A stretch of DNA of 64,000 bases, from positions 5,911,865 to 5,975,864 of the forward strand of contig OY718806.1 in assembly GCA_963070105.1 (NCBI GenBank), given 5' to 3'. A program made the translations under genes and the position numbers. The first letter of the stretch is position 1. Each line of letters opens with the position of its first letter. Positions 63,685 through 64,000 of the stretch are shown here, piece after piece. A model generated the notes under the pieces. The model saw nothing but the letters and a program-made list of their open reading frames with translations. It was not told where the DNA came from and ran no database searches. The stretch is from Litomosoides sigmodontis. Its lineage: Eukaryota; Nematoda; Chromadorea; Rhabditida; Onchocercidae.

Positions 63685-63971
63685 TTAGGTCAAACGTTTA
63701 CTAGGTCCAAATACTTCAAAAGTGCTGTCGGCATACTGACATGAGTTGTAGCTAGCTGGCTGCAGCATATTAAAAGCTCTAATGAAGCCATTAATAAAAC
63801 CTTGATCTTCTAACCAGCGCAATACTTCTTGCTCATATTTCGCTTTGAATTTATCCGGATCTCGGACCAACACTGTTATTGGATATTTCACCCAATTTGA
63901 CACCACGGCCCATTCATATTGTGGATTACCAAATGGATCTGTTCCTTCTGGACCCAACTTGTACACCCAAA
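63685..63971 (-). CDS. Secreted lipocalin-family protein 4, last exon only
   Basis: The 3'-terminal exon of a fourth paralogue. It starts after a clear TTTTGCAG acceptor at 63972-63978 and gives VWVYKLGPEG, then AVVSNWVKYPITVLVRDPDKF, RWLEDQGFINGFIRAFNMLQ and YNSCQY, ending KRLT and a stop at 63685. It matches lipocalin 1 (VSNWV-x-x-P, RDP-x-x-F, FNM, C-Q-Y) better than 2 or 3. Lipocalin 1 has an intron within this region (between DN and YINV), while here the exon is continuous, so an intron was lost or gained. The rest of the gene lies beyond the right edge. Confidence 0.82.
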
Positions 63972-64000
63972 CTGCAAAATATTCATAATACAACTTTTGC

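Overview
The window is animal nuclear DNA, most likely from a parasitic nematode of the spirurid/filarial type. It is AT-rich. Its genes are split into short exons (about 50-480 nt) with TTTCAG- or TTGCAG-like acceptors. Genes are far apart, there are long AT microsatellites, and there are remains of a BEL/Pao-type LTR retrotransposon. The species cannot be fixed from this sequence alone. I rebuilt the genes by hand by joining exons whose splice phases agree, and I recognised families from remembered conserved motifs. No search or alignment program was run.

Layout, left to right. 1-661 (minus): the 5' part of a B9D2 (MKSR-2) ciliary transition-zone gene, cut by the window edge. 3809-6521 and 10129-12398 (minus): two tandem, paralogous claudin/PMP22-type four-span membrane protein genes with nearly the same exon pattern. 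12.4-22 kb: a gene-poor stretch. 22.05-26.9 kb: degenerate BEL/Pao fragments in both orientations, including a nearly perfect 0.76-kb inverted repeat. 29061-36139 (minus): a PWWP2A/B-like chromatin reader with its N-terminal conserved block, a zinc-binding-like cysteine module and a C-terminal PWWP domain. 38785-40140 (minus): a decayed, intron-containing NDUFS2 (complex I 49-kDa subunit) pseudogene. 43492-48872 (plus): a complete TBCK gene (pseudokinase, TBC RabGAP and rhodanese-like domains). 50179 to the right edge (minus): a tandem cluster of at least four secreted lipocalin-family genes, the last one partial.

The genes do not form one pathway. TBCK and the lipocalin cluster converge around 49-50 kb. 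The cluster (four paralogues on one strand with very different N-terminal extensions) and the paired claudin-like genes look like local duplication followed by divergence, probably affecting the worm's secreted and epithelial proteins. PWWP2, B9D2 and TBCK are widely conserved animal genes. Two introns (in B9D2 and TBCK) appear to use GC-AG splice sites, and many other donors are weak. One lipocalin intron is mostly a TTA trinucleotide array of about 0.84 kb.

I see no CRISPR array, rRNA or tRNA gene and no bacterial-type operon. I did not find a clearly new biological system. The best candidates for follow-up are the lipocalin cluster, the nematode PWWP2 gene and the large inverted repeat.
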